The notes: generated by a model from the letters alone, not told the origin. A stretch of DNA of 64,000 nt from Amycolatopsis regifaucium (GCF_001613935.1 NZ_LQCI01000050.1:1-64000), one strand, 5' to 3'. Counted from the stretch's first letter, positions 43,182 through 52,131 are shown. Made by a program: numbers and translations.

Positions 43182-43213
43182 TACTTCGCTGGTCCGGTCG
43201 GGCGCCCCACCTG

Positions 43214-43264
43214 CCATGAAAGGTCCTTTCCTTGCGAAATTCGCAAGGAAAGGACCTTTCATGG
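43214..43264. repeat. Perfect 51-base palindrome, copy D
   Basis: Perfect 25-base arms (43214-43238 and 43240-43264) share a single central base. The arm CCATGAAAGGTCCTTTCCTT resembles the class 2 arm in design (ATGA-purine block, CCTTTCCTTGCG) but not in sequence. It sits 32 bases after copy C and 19 bases before the end of the valine dehydrogenase gene. Confidence 0.85.
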
Positions 43265-43282
43265 CGTTACGGCGTGAGAGAC

Positions 43283-44353
43283 CTACACCGTCAGGATCGA
43301 CCGCAGGCCGCCGACCTCGGCCATCCGGCGCTCGGCCAGCCGGTCGGCCGCCGTCTCCGGCGGTACGCCGTCGGCCTTGGCCAGCGCGAACACCGCCTTG
43401 GTGGTGTCGAAGATGGCCGTGGTCTTGCGCTTCGCCCGCGCGAAGTCGAAGCCGCGCCGCTCGTCGTCGACCTGGATCACGCCACCGGCGTTGACCAGGT
43501 AGTCCGGCGCGAAGAGGATGCCGCGGTCGTCGAGCTGCTTGCCGATGCCGGGGTGCGCGAGCTGGTTGTTGGCCGCGCCGCAGACGATCTTGCTGCGCAG
43601 CAGCCCGACCGTCTCGTCGTTGAGCACGCCGCCCAGCGCGCACGGCGCGAAGACGTCGAGTTCGGTGCGGATCAGCGTGTCGAGGTCTTCGACCACCTCG
43701 ACGCCGGGGTACGCGGCGCGGGTGCGTTCGATCGCCGCCGGGGAGACGTCGGTGATGACCACCTGCGCGCCCGCTTCGATCAGGTGCCCGACCAGGATGT
43801 GCCCGACCTTGCCGACCCCGGCGACGCCGACCTTGCGGCCCGCGAGTTCCGGGACACCCCAGACGGTGTCCGCGGAGGCACGCATGCCCTGGTAGGTGCC
43901 GAAGGCGGTGAGCACCGAGGAGTCGCCGGCGCCGCCGTTCTCCGGCGAGCGGCCCGTGACGAACTCCGATTCGCGGGCGACGATGTCCATGTCCTGCACG
44001 TAGGTTCCGACGTCGCAGGCGGTGATGTAGCGGCCGCCCAGCGACTGGACGAACCGGCCGAAGGCGCGCAGCAGCGCCTCGGTCTTGTGCTTCTGGGGGT
44101 CGCCGATGATGACGGCCTTGCCACCGCCGAGGTCGAGCCCGGCGAGCGCGTTCTTGTAGGCCATGCCCTTCGACAGCGCGAGGACGTCCGCCAGCGCGGC
44201 TTCCTCGGACTCGTACGGGTAGAACCGGGTTCCGCCGAGCGACGGGCCCAACGCCGTCGAGTAGATCCCGATGATGGCCTTCAGGCCGGTGGCCTGGTCC
44301 TGGCAGAAGACGACCTGTTCATGGCCCGTGCCTTGGCCGAACACTTCGGTCAC
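43283..44353 (-). CDS. vdh: Valine/leucine dehydrogenase
   Basis: This 356-residue Glu/Leu/Phe/Val dehydrogenase oxidatively deaminates branched-chain amino acids with NAD. The catalytic Lys is in GLDLGGGKAVI, the Gly-rich GVAGVGKVG marks the NAD domain, and the GGTRFYPYESEEAA block is typical of the Leu/Val group. Such enzymes supply branched-chain precursors for fatty acids and polyketides. GTG 44353 is preceded by GGAG. It stands alone on its strand, followed by the two palindromes. Leucine versus valine preference cannot be read from sequence. Confidence 0.9.
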   Translation of the reverse strand: MTEVFGQGTGHEQVVFCQDQATGLKAIIGIYSTALGPSLGGTRFYPYESEEAALADVLALSKGMAYKNALAGLDLGGGKAVIIGDPQKHKTEALLRAFGRFVQSLGGRYITACDVGTYVQDMDIVARESEFVTGRSPENGGAGDSSVLTAFGTYQGMRASADTVWGVPELAGRKVGVAGVGKVGHILVGHLIEAGAQVVITDVSPAAIERTRAAYPGVEVVEDLDTLIRTELDVFAPCALGGVLNDETVGLLRSKIVCGAANNQLAHPGIGKQLDDRGILFAPDYLVNAGGVIQVDDERRGFDFARAKRKTTAIFDTTKAVFALAKADGVPPETAADRLAERRMAEVGGLRSILTV

Positions 44354-44525
44354 TGTGGTGACTCCTTGTCATGGAGTGCACGCTGCTTGTGGCTCACGTG
44401 CGAAGATCCTGGATCAACGGCACAGTCCCCGCACGAAGGTCATCCGGCGGCGACGGTGCCACATCGCAAACCTAGATCCCCCCGGTGCGTTCGCCAAGCC
44501 GGGGATGCGACGTTCTCGAAACAGG

Positions 44526-45719
44526 TCAGCCCCGGACGACCTCGTCGAGGACGCGGAGCGCGGAGTCCAGCTGGTCGTCGGACAGGTAAGGCGCGGGCCC
44601 GAACCGCAGATAAGCGCCGCGGCTGTCGGTCCGGACGCCTCGTTCGGCGAGGGCGGCCTGCAGCGCACCGGCGTCGGCGCATTTCAGCGACAGGAAGCCG
44701 CCGATGCGGTCCAGCGGCGTCTCCCGGTCACGCGTGATGACGTCGTCGGGCAGGCCGAGCTTGTCGAAGCCCTCGGCGAGGAAGCCGACCTGGTGCCGCG
44801 ACACCTCGCGCAGGAACTCCGGCGTGAGCCCCTGTTCGGCGAAGAACCGGAAGACGCGCGCGCCCCGGTAGTGGCTCGTGGGGTCGTAGGTCGCGCCGGC
44901 GAACCTGTCCGATCCAGTGGCGTAGGCGACCTGGCCGGGTCGGCGCTCGTCCGCGAGCGCGCCGAACTCCGCGTACCAGCCGGTGACCACCGGGCGCAGT
45001 TCCTGCGCGTGCGCGGGCATCCGCAGGAAACAGTTGCCTTCGCCGAGCTGCAGGTACTTGTAGCCGCCGCCGAGCACCCAGGCGTTGGTGAGCCCGAGGT
45101 CGTGCAGCGCGAACGGGACGGCGCCGAGCGCGTGGTAGGCGTCGACGACGAGGTTCACCGACTTCGAAAGGCAGACGTCGGCGAGGTGGGCCAGTCCCGG
45201 CACGAGCCGGGAGGTCTCGAACAGCACGGCCGAGACGAGCACCGCGCCCGTGTCTTCGGTGACTTCGGCCGCGACGCGTTCGGCCAGCGTGGTGACGGGC
45301 GTCGCGGGGACGCGGACCACCTCGACGCCTTCCTCGGCCAGCCGGGCCAGCTGACGCCGCAGCGTGTGGAACTCGCCGTCGGTCGAGACGATCCGGGGAC
45401 GCCCGCGCAGGTCCATCGCCGACAGGAACCGGATCACCAGGTCATGAGTGCTGGCGCCGAGCGCGATGTCACCGTGCGGGTCGCCGAGCAGCGCCCGGAA
45501 CCCGGCCCGCATCTCGTCGGCCTTCGCGAAGGCGCGGTCCCATTTCGTGTCGACCTCTTCGGCCGCGTCGGCGAAGGCTTCGCGGAGACCTTCCTCGGCG
45601 ACGTCCGGCCACGCCTGGTGCGAATGCCCGGTCAGCAGGACCCGGTCCGCCACCCCGAATTTCGTGTAGTGCGCCGCGAGCGCGTTGGGGTCACGGCGGA
45701 GTTCGCCGAGAGTCGTCAA
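44526..45719 (-). CDS. kynU: Kynureninase
   Basis: This 397-residue PLP enzyme cleaves kynurenine to anthranilate and alanine. The aminotransferase class V fold is evident, with the PLP Lys in LGGGYKYLQLGEGN, the upstream VVDAYHALGAVPF Asp, and DLVIRFLSAM. The start is TTG 45719, which overlaps the kynA stop (TTGA) and has GGAG upstream; longer frames would run into kynA. It is the last gene of paaX-kynA-kynU. No kynB (formamidase) of the usual cyclase family is present in the operon. Confidence 0.93.
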   Translation of the reverse strand: MTTLGELRRDPNALAAHYTKFGVADRVLLTGHSHQAWPDVAEEGLREAFADAAEEVDTKWDRAFAKADEMRAGFRALLGDPHGDIALGASTHDLVIRFLSAMDLRGRPRIVSTDGEFHTLRRQLARLAEEGVEVVRVPATPVTTLAERVAAEVTEDTGAVLVSAVLFETSRLVPGLAHLADVCLSKSVNLVVDAYHALGAVPFALHDLGLTNAWVLGGGYKYLQLGEGNCFLRMPAHAQELRPVVTGWYAEFGALADERRPGQVAYATGSDRFAGATYDPTSHYRGARVFRFFAEQGLTPEFLREVSRHQVGFLAEGFDKLGLPDDVITRDRETPLDRIGGFLSLKCADAGALQAALAERGVRTDSRGAYLRFGPAPYLSDDQLDSALRVLDEVVRG

Positions 45720-46498
45720 AGTCGGCTCCGCACTGCCCAGAGGTCCGGGAACATAGGGCGGAAAAGCGTCGTACGCAGGTAATGCGCCCCCGACGAACCC
45801 CCCGTCCCCGTCTTGTCCCCGATGGTGCGCTCGACCATCTTCACGTGCCGATACCGCCACTCCTGCATCCCTTCGTCCAGGTCGACCAGGTGCTCCGCCA
45901 CGACTGACGGCCCGGTGTCATCGCGATAAACCTGCAGCAGAACCTCTTGGAGCGCCGGAGAGGGTTCGAGTGGCTTGCTGACGTCACGCCCGGCCGGAAC
46001 GTCGTAATCCTTCACCGCGAGGTACTTGACGAAGGAATCGAAGAGCGACGGCCGGGACATCGCGTCGGCGATTTGGGCGCGTTGCGCACCGCCTTCGGGG
46101 TAATGCGCGAACACCCGCTCGTCCCGGCGGCCGAGCACGGCCTCCAGAACGCGGAACTGAGCCGACTGGAACCCGCTCGAAGCGTCGAGTCGCGCACGGA
46201 AAGTGGTGAACTGGCTCGGGGTCATCGTCTCGAGCACATCGATCTGCGCGACCACCACCTTGAAGATAGTCAGAATCCGCCGCAGTGTGCGGATGGCGTG
46301 AGCGGTGTTACCCGCCTCGAGTTGCTCCTGCAGGTAAAGCGCCTCGTGGAGAACTTGTTTGAACCAAAGTTCATACACTTGGTGGATGACGATGAAGAGC
46401 AATTCATCGTGTTCGTCGGAGCGGGGATGCTGGGAGTCCAGCAATTCGTCCAGCGAAAGGTAGGACGTATAACTCAATGCCGCTTGCGTGTCATTCAT
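45716..46498 (-). CDS. kynA: Tryptophan 2,3-dioxygenase
   Basis: This 260-residue heme enzyme opens the indole ring of tryptophan to N-formylkynurenine. The ELLFIVIHQVYELWFKQVLH segment, the LETMTPSQFTTFRARL block and WRYRHVKMVERTIG near the C-terminus (heme-ligand His) are diagnostic. It overlaps paaX by 4 bases (ATGA) and kynU by 4 (TTGA), so all three are translationally coupled. The product would be handed to kynureninase after deformylation. Confidence 0.95.
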   Translation of the reverse strand: MNDTQAALSYTSYLSLDELLDSQHPRSDEHDELLFIVIHQVYELWFKQVLHEALYLQEQLEAGNTAHAIRTLRRILTIFKVVVAQIDVLETMTPSQFTTFRARLDASSGFQSAQFRVLEAVLGRRDERVFAHYPEGGAQRAQIADAMSRPSLFDSFVKYLAVKDYDVPAGRDVSKPLEPSPALQEVLLQVYRDDTGPSVVAEHLVDLDEGMQEWRYRHVKMVERTIGDKTGTGGSSGAHYLRTTLFRPMFPDLWAVRSRL

Positions 46499-47316
46499 TT
46501 TTCTGTCACCTCATCGAAATGGCGTTGCGCCGCCGGAGCCAAGGCCTGGTAAAGATCGTGAAAGAGTTCGACCGCGGCCGCCCGGTTCGGCGGAGCCGGT
46601 ACGAGTTCGACCGGGAGTTCCGGATCGAGCGACGGGAAGGCGCGGAAGGTGTGCGTCAGCCAGGTTCGGACCTGGAACGCCTCGGCATCAGGCAGCTCGC
46701 CTGAATATCCGCCGAAATCCCGGACGAACGCGTCGTAACGCGCCGCCAGGCTGTCGAGGTTCCAAGCACGTTCGGCGAACCGCCGCACGTCGAGCGCGAG
46801 CGACGGTTTGCCGAGCATCAGCCCGGCGTGTTCGGAGACGTCGAGCTCGGCCAGCAGGGCGAGCACCTCGGCCTCACGGTCGTGCGGGGCGATCCAGGTG
46901 CCGTCCTGGACCGGCCCGAAGCCGAGGAAGCGCAGGCGGCGGACCAGCCGCTCCCGCGCCTGACGGCGGGTTTCCGGGATGCTCTGCCACAGCACGGTCC
47001 ACTCCCCGACCGCGCGTTCGCGTCTGCCCAGGGAGAAGATCCGGCGGTCGCCGTCCTCCAGCAGCGCGATCGTGCGGCGGGTCAGCGAGTAGTGGACCAG
47101 CCGCCCCGCCTTGTGCCGGGCGAGCAGGTCGCGGCGGGCGAGCCTGGCGAGCGCGATCCGCGCCGCGCCGTCGGAAAAACCGAGCCCGGCCAGCACGCTG
47201 ACGAGGCCACCGGACCAGACACGGCGGCTCTCGCGTGGCGAAACGTAGGTGCCGAGCAGCGTCATCACCAGCTCTTGGGGAGCTGGATCACCGTGCAGCG
47301 GGGACGATGCGGGCAT
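46495..47316 (-). CDS. PaaX-family transcriptional regulator
   Basis: This 273-residue repressor has the PaaX N-terminal winged helix (LVMTLLGTYVSPRESRRVWS, GLVSVLAGLGFSDGAARIAL) and the PaaX C-terminal domain. PaaX in E. coli binds phenylacetyl-CoA; the operon content suggests an aryl-CoA such as anthraniloyl-CoA as effector, which is inference. It is coupled to kynA and divergent from the creatininase-like gene, with an inverted repeat between the two promoters. ATG 47316 was preferred over 47334. Confidence 0.87.
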   Translation of the reverse strand: MPASSPLHGDPAPQELVMTLLGTYVSPRESRRVWSGGLVSVLAGLGFSDGAARIALARLARRDLLARHKAGRLVHYSLTRRTIALLEDGDRRIFSLGRRERAVGEWTVLWQSIPETRRQARERLVRRLRFLGFGPVQDGTWIAPHDREAEVLALLAELDVSEHAGLMLGKPSLALDVRRFAERAWNLDSLAARYDAFVRDFGGYSGELPDAEAFQVRTWLTHTFRAFPSLDPELPVELVPAPPNRAAAVELFHDLYQALAPAAQRHFDEVTEK

Positions 47317-47329
47317 GAAGGCAACTCTA

Positions 47330-47353
47330 TACACCTCAGGCCGCTGCGGTGTA
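47330..47353. promoter_or_regulatory. Candidate PaaX operator and leaderless promoter
   Basis: TACACC (47330-47335) and GGTGTA (47348-47353) form an inverted repeat with 12 bases between. The right half overlaps TAGCTT (47352-47357), a -10-like box 7 bases before GTG 47365, so repressor binding would block the rightward operon. Confidence 0.5.
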
Positions 47354-47364
47354 GCTTGATTCGG

Positions 47365-48108
47365 GTGACGTACTTCGCGGATTTGAGCTCACGTCAGGTC
47401 GCGGCACTCGCGTCGCACGAGCGCGTTCCGGTCCTGCTGCTTCCGGTGGGCGCCGTCGAACCGCACGGACCGCACGCCCCGCTGAACACCGACCCCCTGA
47501 TCTCGCGAGGAATGTGCGAGCGCGCCGCGGCGCGGCTGGCCGGTGATCCCGGTATCCGCGTCCTGATCCTGCCGGAGGTGCCCTACGGCGTGACCCGCTT
47601 CGCGGCGGGGTTCGCGGGCGGCATCCCGATCGGCGAGGAGACCTTGCACGCCCTGCTGACCGACATCTGCGGCGCGCTCATCGAACAGGGACTGCCCCGC
47701 GTCCTGCTGGTCAACAACCATTTCGAGCCTGCCCACCTGGTCGTGCTCCGGCGGGTGGTGGAGACCGTGGAAGCGAAGCACGGCGTCGGGATCGGTTTCG
47801 TGGATTTGGTGCGTCGCCGGCACGCGGCGCGGCTCACCGACGAGTTCCGCTCCGGCGCGTGCCACGCCGGGCGCTACGAGACGTCGCTCGTGCTGGCGGA
47901 CCGGCCCGATCTGGTCGACGTCACGATCCAACGCGAGCTGCGCCCCGTCCACGTCGATCTGGCGCGCGGCGATGCCACGGACTTCGTCTCGGCCGGGATG
48001 ACCGACGCCTACTGCGGGGAGCCCGCCCTGGCGACCGCCGAAGAAGGCGAAGAAACGTTCTCGGTGCTCACCGACATCCTGGTCGAGGCGATCCGGGAGC
48101 TGGTATGA
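47365..48108 (+). CDS. Creatininase family amidohydrolase, candidate formamidase
   Basis: This 247-residue protein belongs to the creatininase family of zinc amidohydrolases. Its metal-binding pattern is visible: Glu and His in GAVEPHGPHAPLNTD, VNNHFEPAHL, and CHAGRYETS with His and Glu. Creatininase relatives hydrolyse amide or formamide bonds. In this cluster the missing step is deformylation of N-formylkynurenine, so this is a good candidate for it, which is inference. GTG 47365 is leaderless-type. The ATGA overlap at 48105 couples it to the CoA ligase. Confidence 0.85.
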   Translation: MTYFADLSSRQVAALASHERVPVLLLPVGAVEPHGPHAPLNTDPLISRGMCERAAARLAGDPGIRVLILPEVPYGVTRFAAGFAGGIPIGEETLHALLTDICGALIEQGLPRVLLVNNHFEPAHLVVLRRVVETVEAKHGVGIGFVDLVRRRHAARLTDEFRSGACHAGRYETSLVLADRPDLVDVTIQRELRPVHVDLARGDATDFVSAGMTDAYCGEPALATAEEGEETFSVLTDILVEAIRELV

Positions 48109-49607
48109 CCTTCAACCTGGCGACCCATTTCGTGGATCGCCTCCCCGGTGAGCGGACGGCGTTGCTGTGCGGTGACGAGGAAGTCACCTACGCGGAGCTG
48201 GCGGCGCTGGTGAACCGGGCAGGCAACGTGTTGCGGGACCTCGGTGTCCGAAGTGGACAGCGGGTGCTGCTGGCGCTGAACGACAGCGTCGAGTTCGTCG
48301 CCGTCTGGTACGCGGCGCAGAAGATCGGCGCGGTCACCGCCGAGGTCTACTCGTTCCTGCAGCCCAAGGACTACGCGTACTACCTGAACTACACCGAGGC
48401 CGTGGTGGTCATCGCCGACGCGTCGACGCTGCCCGCGCTGCGCGAGGCCGGGGCGCGGAACCTGCTGGTCATCGGCGACGTCGCCCTGGCACCCGGCGAG
48501 CACTCGTTCGACTCGCTGGTCGCGTCGGCTCCCGCCGAACTCGAAGCGGCGCCGACCACGCTGGACGACGTCGCGATCTGGAAGTTCACCACCGGCAGCA
48601 CCGGCTCGCCCAAGGCCTGCGTGCACCCGGCACGGAGTGCGGTGGAGAGCTTCGAGCGGTACGCGCTCGGCGTGCTCGACCTGCGCGAGGACGACCGCGT
48701 GCTGGCCGTGCCGAAGCTGTTCTTCGGCTACGCGCGCGATCTGACCGCGTTGTTCCCGTTCGGCGTCGGCGCGTCCGGGGTCGTCTTCCCGCAGCGCAGT
48801 ACCGCGAGCCTGCTGTTCTCCCTGATCGAGCGCTACCGTCCGACGATCCTGGTGAACGTGCCGACCATGATGAGCGCGATGATCGCCGATCCGGCGGCGG
48901 CAGGAGTGGACATGAGTTCCCTCCGGCTCGCGACGTCGGCGGGTGAAGCATTGCCTTCGGAGCTGCACCGCAAGTGGGACAACGTCTTCGGGGTCCCGGT
49001 GATCGACGGCATCGGCTCCTCGGAGGCGTACCATATCTATCTCTCCAACACCCCCGGCGCCCAGCGGGTCGGCAGTCTCGGCCGTGAGGTGCCCGGTTAC
49101 ACCGCGCGGATCCTCGGCGAGACCGGCGAAGCCTTGCCGGACGGCGAGATCGGCACCCTGGAGGTCACCGGGCCGACCATCGCCCGCGAGTACCACGGCG
49201 ACCCGGAGAAGACCGCGCGGACCTTCCACGGCGACACCCTGCGCACCGGTGACCTGTTCAGCCGCGACGCCGACGGGTACTTCCACCACCACGGCCGCGC
49301 CGACGACCTGCTGAAGGTGTCCGGCGTGTTCGTCGCGCCGAGCGAGATCGAAGACTGCCTCATCGGCCATCCCGCCGTCGTCGACTGCGCGGTGCTGGGG
49401 GTGACCGTCGACGGGCTGGTGGTCCCGCGGGCGTGCGTCGTGCTGGCGGAGGGCGCTTCCGTGACCGCCGACGAACTGAAGGACCACGCGCGGACGCAGC
49501 TGGCGAAACACAAGTATCCGCGCGAGGTGGTGTTCGTGACCGAACTCCCCCGCACCGCCAACGGAAAACTCGATCGGCGCGCGCTGCGCCGGGTGGAGGC
49601 GCAGTGA
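48105..49607 (+). CDS. Benzoate-CoA ligase family protein (probable anthranilate-CoA ligase)
   Basis: This 500-residue adenylate-forming enzyme has the P-loop-like TTGSTGSPKACVHPA, the A5 region GIGSSEAYHIYLSN and the A8-A10 region TGDLFSRDADGYF, RADDLLKVSG and LPRTANGKLDRR with the catalytic Lys. The overall pattern is that of benzoate/2-aminobenzoate CoA ligases. Given kynA and kynU next door, anthranilate is the most likely acid. It is coupled on both sides (ATGA at 48105, GTGA at 49604). Confidence 0.88.
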   Translation: MTFNLATHFVDRLPGERTALLCGDEEVTYAELAALVNRAGNVLRDLGVRSGQRVLLALNDSVEFVAVWYAAQKIGAVTAEVYSFLQPKDYAYYLNYTEAVVVIADASTLPALREAGARNLLVIGDVALAPGEHSFDSLVASAPAELEAAPTTLDDVAIWKFTTGSTGSPKACVHPARSAVESFERYALGVLDLREDDRVLAVPKLFFGYARDLTALFPFGVGASGVVFPQRSTASLLFSLIERYRPTILVNVPTMMSAMIADPAAAGVDMSSLRLATSAGEALPSELHRKWDNVFGVPVIDGIGSSEAYHIYLSNTPGAQRVGSLGREVPGYTARILGETGEALPDGEIGTLEVTGPTIAREYHGDPEKTARTFHGDTLRTGDLFSRDADGYFHHHGRADDLLKVSGVFVAPSEIEDCLIGHPAVVDCAVLGVTVDGLVVPRACVVLAEGASVTADELKDHARTQLAKHKYPREVVFVTELPRTANGKLDRRALRRVEAQ

Positions 49608-50296
49608 GCAGGATCGTCGTCGTCACCGGCGGGACACGCGGGATCGGCGCGGCCGTCGCCGCCCGGTTCCAGGCCGCGGGCGACCAAGTACACGCACCCG
49701 GCCGGGCCGACTGCGACGTCACCGACGAGGCTGCCGTCGCCCGGTATTTCGAGGCTCTCGGCCCGGTGGACGTGCTGGTGAACAACGCCGGGATCTCGGC
49801 GAGCGCCCCGCTGGCGAAGACGTCGCTCGACCAATGGCGTACTCAGATCGACGTCAACGCGACCGGTGCTTTTCTTTGCACGCGGGCGGTTCTGCCCGGC
49901 ATGCGGGCACGGGACACCGGCCGGATCGTCACGGTCGCCTCGACGGCGTCGCATATCGGCTACCGCTACACGGCCGGTTACACCGCGTCGAAGCACGCCG
50001 CCGTCGGGCTGATGCGGGCCACCGCCGCCGAGGTCACCGGCACCGGCGTCACCGCGAACGCCGTCTGCCCGGCCTTCGTGCGCACCGACATGACGGCCGC
50101 TTCGGTGGCCAGGATCCGGGAGCGGACCGGCCGGGACGAAGCCGACGCGGAAGCCGCCCTCGCGGCCGCGTCCCCGCTCGGCCGCCTGCTCGAACCCGAC
50201 GAGGTCGCCCACGCGGTGGCCTTCTTCGCGGCGCTCGAAGCCGCCGCGATCAACGGACAGACACTCGTCCTCGATGGAGGTGGGATCCAGTCATGA
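49604..50296 (+). CDS. SDR family oxidoreductase of the aryl-CoA operon
   Basis: This 230-residue SDR has TGGTRGIG near residue 9, NNAGISAS, Ser in VASTAS, and YTASKHAAV for the Tyr/Lys pair. The C-terminal QTLVLDGGG is typical of 3-ketoacyl-ACP/3-hydroxyacyl-CoA-type members. It probably acts on a CoA thioester formed after ring modification or cleavage. GTG 49604 overlaps the ligase stop, and the next ATG overlaps its own stop, so it is deep inside one operon. Confidence 0.87.
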   Translation: MSRIVVVTGGTRGIGAAVAARFQAAGDQVHAPGRADCDVTDEAAVARYFEALGPVDVLVNNAGISASAPLAKTSLDQWRTQIDVNATGAFLCTRAVLPGMRARDTGRIVTVASTASHIGYRYTAGYTASKHAAVGLMRATAAEVTGTGVTANAVCPAFVRTDMTAASVARIRERTGRDEADAEAALAAASPLGRLLEPDEVAHAVAFFAALEAAAINGQTLVLDGGGIQS

Positions 50297-51120
50297 GCCC
50301 GTTCCGCGCCACACCGCCGATCACCGCGAACTGGGAACATTTCGAGTTCACCGTGGACGACGGCGTCGCCACGGTCACCTTGGACCGCCCCGAAAAGCTG
50401 AACGCGCTCACCTTCGACGTCTACGCGGACCTCCGGGACCTGCTGGCCGAACTGCCGCATCGCGGCGACGTCCGGGTGCTGGTCATCACCGGCCGCGGAC
50501 GGGGGTTCTGCTCCGGCGGCGACGTCGAGGAGATCATCGGCGAACTGCAGAAAATGGAGACCGCGGAACTGCTGGAATTCACTCGCATGACCGGTGCGGT
50601 GGTGAAGGCGCTGCGCGAGTGCCCCATCCCGGTGATCGCCGCGGTGAACGGGGTCGCGGCGGGCGCGGGTTCGGTGATCGCGCTGGCGAGCGACTTCCGG
50701 CTGCTCGCGTCGTCGGCGAAATTCGCGTTCCTGTTCACGAAGGTCGGACTGGCCGGGGCGGACATGGGCTCGGCGTACCTGCTGCCGCGGCTGGTCGGCC
50801 TGGGCCGGGCGACGGAGTTGCTGATGCTGGGCGACAAGATCGACGCGGCTCGCGCGGAAACGATCGGCCTGGCCTCGCAGGTCGTCGAGGATGCCGAACT
50901 GGGTGCCACGGCGTCGGCGCTGGCCCGTCGGCTGGCGGACGGTCCGGCGTTGGCCTACGGGACCACGAAGGTTCTGCTGACCCGCGAGCTGGACATGGAC
51001 CTGGGCAGCTCCATCGAACTCGAGGCGATCACGCAGGCGCTGCTGATGACCGCGAAGGACCACGGGGAGTTCTACGCGGCCTGGACCGCTGGACGAACCC
51101 CCCGGTGGACCGGCCGCTGA
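50293..51120 (+). CDS. Enoyl-CoA hydratase/isomerase family protein
   Basis: This 275-residue crotonase has VTLDRPEKLNAL at the start, the oxyanion block GRGRGFCSGGDVEE and the second block AAVNGVAAGAGSVIALASDF. The residue at the second catalytic position lies in KVGLAGADMGSAYLLPRLVG. It is the last gene of the creatininase-ligase-SDR-hydratase operon. Crotonases hydrate or hydrolyse CoA esters in aromatic degradation. No aminobenzoyl-CoA monooxygenase is in the window, so how the ring is attacked is not visible here. Confidence 0.88.
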   Translation: MSPFRATPPITANWEHFEFTVDDGVATVTLDRPEKLNALTFDVYADLRDLLAELPHRGDVRVLVITGRGRGFCSGGDVEEIIGELQKMETAELLEFTRMTGAVVKALRECPIPVIAAVNGVAAGAGSVIALASDFRLLASSAKFAFLFTKVGLAGADMGSAYLLPRLVGLGRATELLMLGDKIDAARAETIGLASQVVEDAELGATASALARRLADGPALAYGTTKVLLTRELDMDLGSSIELEAITQALLMTAKDHGEFYAAWTAGRTPRWTGR

Positions 51121-51130
51121 CCCTTACCAC

Positions 51131-52069
51131 TCACGAAACGGGACCGGCCGCCCCCAGTAGCCGCTCCCCCAACACCCGGCACCGTTCGCGCAGTTCGGCC
51201 GGCTCGATCACCTCGAAAACGTGGCCCAGCACGACCACGTGCATCAGCAGGAAGTCGAGATCCCCCGCCCCGCTCAGCACCTCGCACCGCGCGGCCCCCT
51301 TCGGCCGTACCACCGCCGCCGACGCCGGAATCTGCGCCCGCACGACCTCGGCGGGCGCGTGCACCAGGAACCGCGCCTGATACTGATAGACCCGGCTGGC
51401 CACACTTTCCTGCACGTAGGCCGCTGCGTCGGGCGCCGAACGCGGCCGGAACCGCCACGCCCGCGCGGAAACCCCGGACATCCTGTCGACGCGGAAGGTA
51501 CGCCAGTCTTCGCGATCGAGGTCGTAGGCGAACAGATACCAGCGCTTTCCGGAGGCGACCAGGCGGTACGGCTCAACCCTTCGCCGTCCGGACGACGAAT
51601 AGTCGAACCCCGCTTCGACCTCGTCCCGGCAGGCCCGGGCCAGCGTCATGAGCACGTCGGGGTCGATCGAGGCGCGGCTGCCGTCGAAGGCGACCACCGA
51701 GCCCGACAGCGCGCGCACCGCGTGCCGCAGCCGGATCGGCAACACCCGGTCGAGTTTGGTGAGCGCCCGAAGCGCGGCATCGCCGTCACCCGCCCCGGCC
51801 AGCAGCGACACCGCGGTGGCGATCGCCTCCTCGTCATCGAGCAGCAACGGCGGCATGTCCTGCCCCGGACCGAGCTGATATCCGCCGCCGACCCCGTTGC
51901 CGGCCCGCACCGGATATCCGAGCGCCCGCAGCCGCTCGATGTCGCGGCGGATCGTGCGCGGCGTGACCCCGAGCCGGTCGGCGAGTTCGGGGCCGGTCCA
52001 GACCTGACGCTGCTGCAGCAACCCGAGCAGGGTGAGCACCCGCTCCGTGGTGCCTCGCTCGTCCTCCAT
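51131..52069 (-). CDS. WYL-domain transcriptional regulator, second copy
   Basis: This 312-residue regulator has the same plan as that at 22978: HTH (ERVLTLLGLLQQRQVWTGPE; TPRTIRRDIERLRALGYPVR), then a WYL domain with GKRWYLFAYD, then a WCX tail. It is divergent from a VOC protein (52132). TAGCGGAC (52090-52097) and GTCCGCTA (52105-52112) form a perfect inverted repeat between the two genes. ATG 52069 or GTG 52078 could be the start. It follows the enoyl-CoA hydratase gene convergently by 10 bases. Confidence 0.9.
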   Translation of the reverse strand: MEDERGTTERVLTLLGLLQQRQVWTGPELADRLGVTPRTIRRDIERLRALGYPVRAGNGVGGGYQLGPGQDMPPLLLDDEEAIATAVSLLAGAGDGDAALRALTKLDRVLPIRLRHAVRALSGSVVAFDGSRASIDPDVLMTLARACRDEVEAGFDYSSSGRRRVEPYRLVASGKRWYLFAYDLDREDWRTFRVDRMSGVSARAWRFRPRSAPDAAAYVQESVASRVYQYQARFLVHAPAEVVRAQIPASAAVVRPKGAARCEVLSGAGDLDFLLMHVVVLGHVFEVIEPAELRERCRVLGERLLGAAGPVS

Positions 52070-52089
52070 GTCACCCACTGTGTCAGAGA

Positions 52090-52112
52090 TAGCGGACCGA
52101 TCCTGTCCGCTA
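52090..52112. promoter_or_regulatory. WYL operator, perfect 8-base inverted repeat
   Basis: TAGCGGAC and GTCCGCTA are separated by CGATCCT in the 62-base gap between the WYL gene and the VOC gene. The GTCCGC half-site is also present in the operator region of the other WYL pair at 23944. Confidence 0.6.
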
Positions 52113-52131
52113 GAGGTGTCAGGATGTCTTC

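Noticed and set aside
43135..43264. CRISPR-like arrangement of adjacent repeats
   Set aside because: Only two palindromes of different sequence are present; there are no regularly spaced direct repeats or cas genes.
46495..51120. Mycofactocin cluster, because of the creatininase-like gene
   Set aside because: No mftA, mftB or mftC-like genes are adjacent; kynA, kynU and the aryl-CoA genes give a better explanation.
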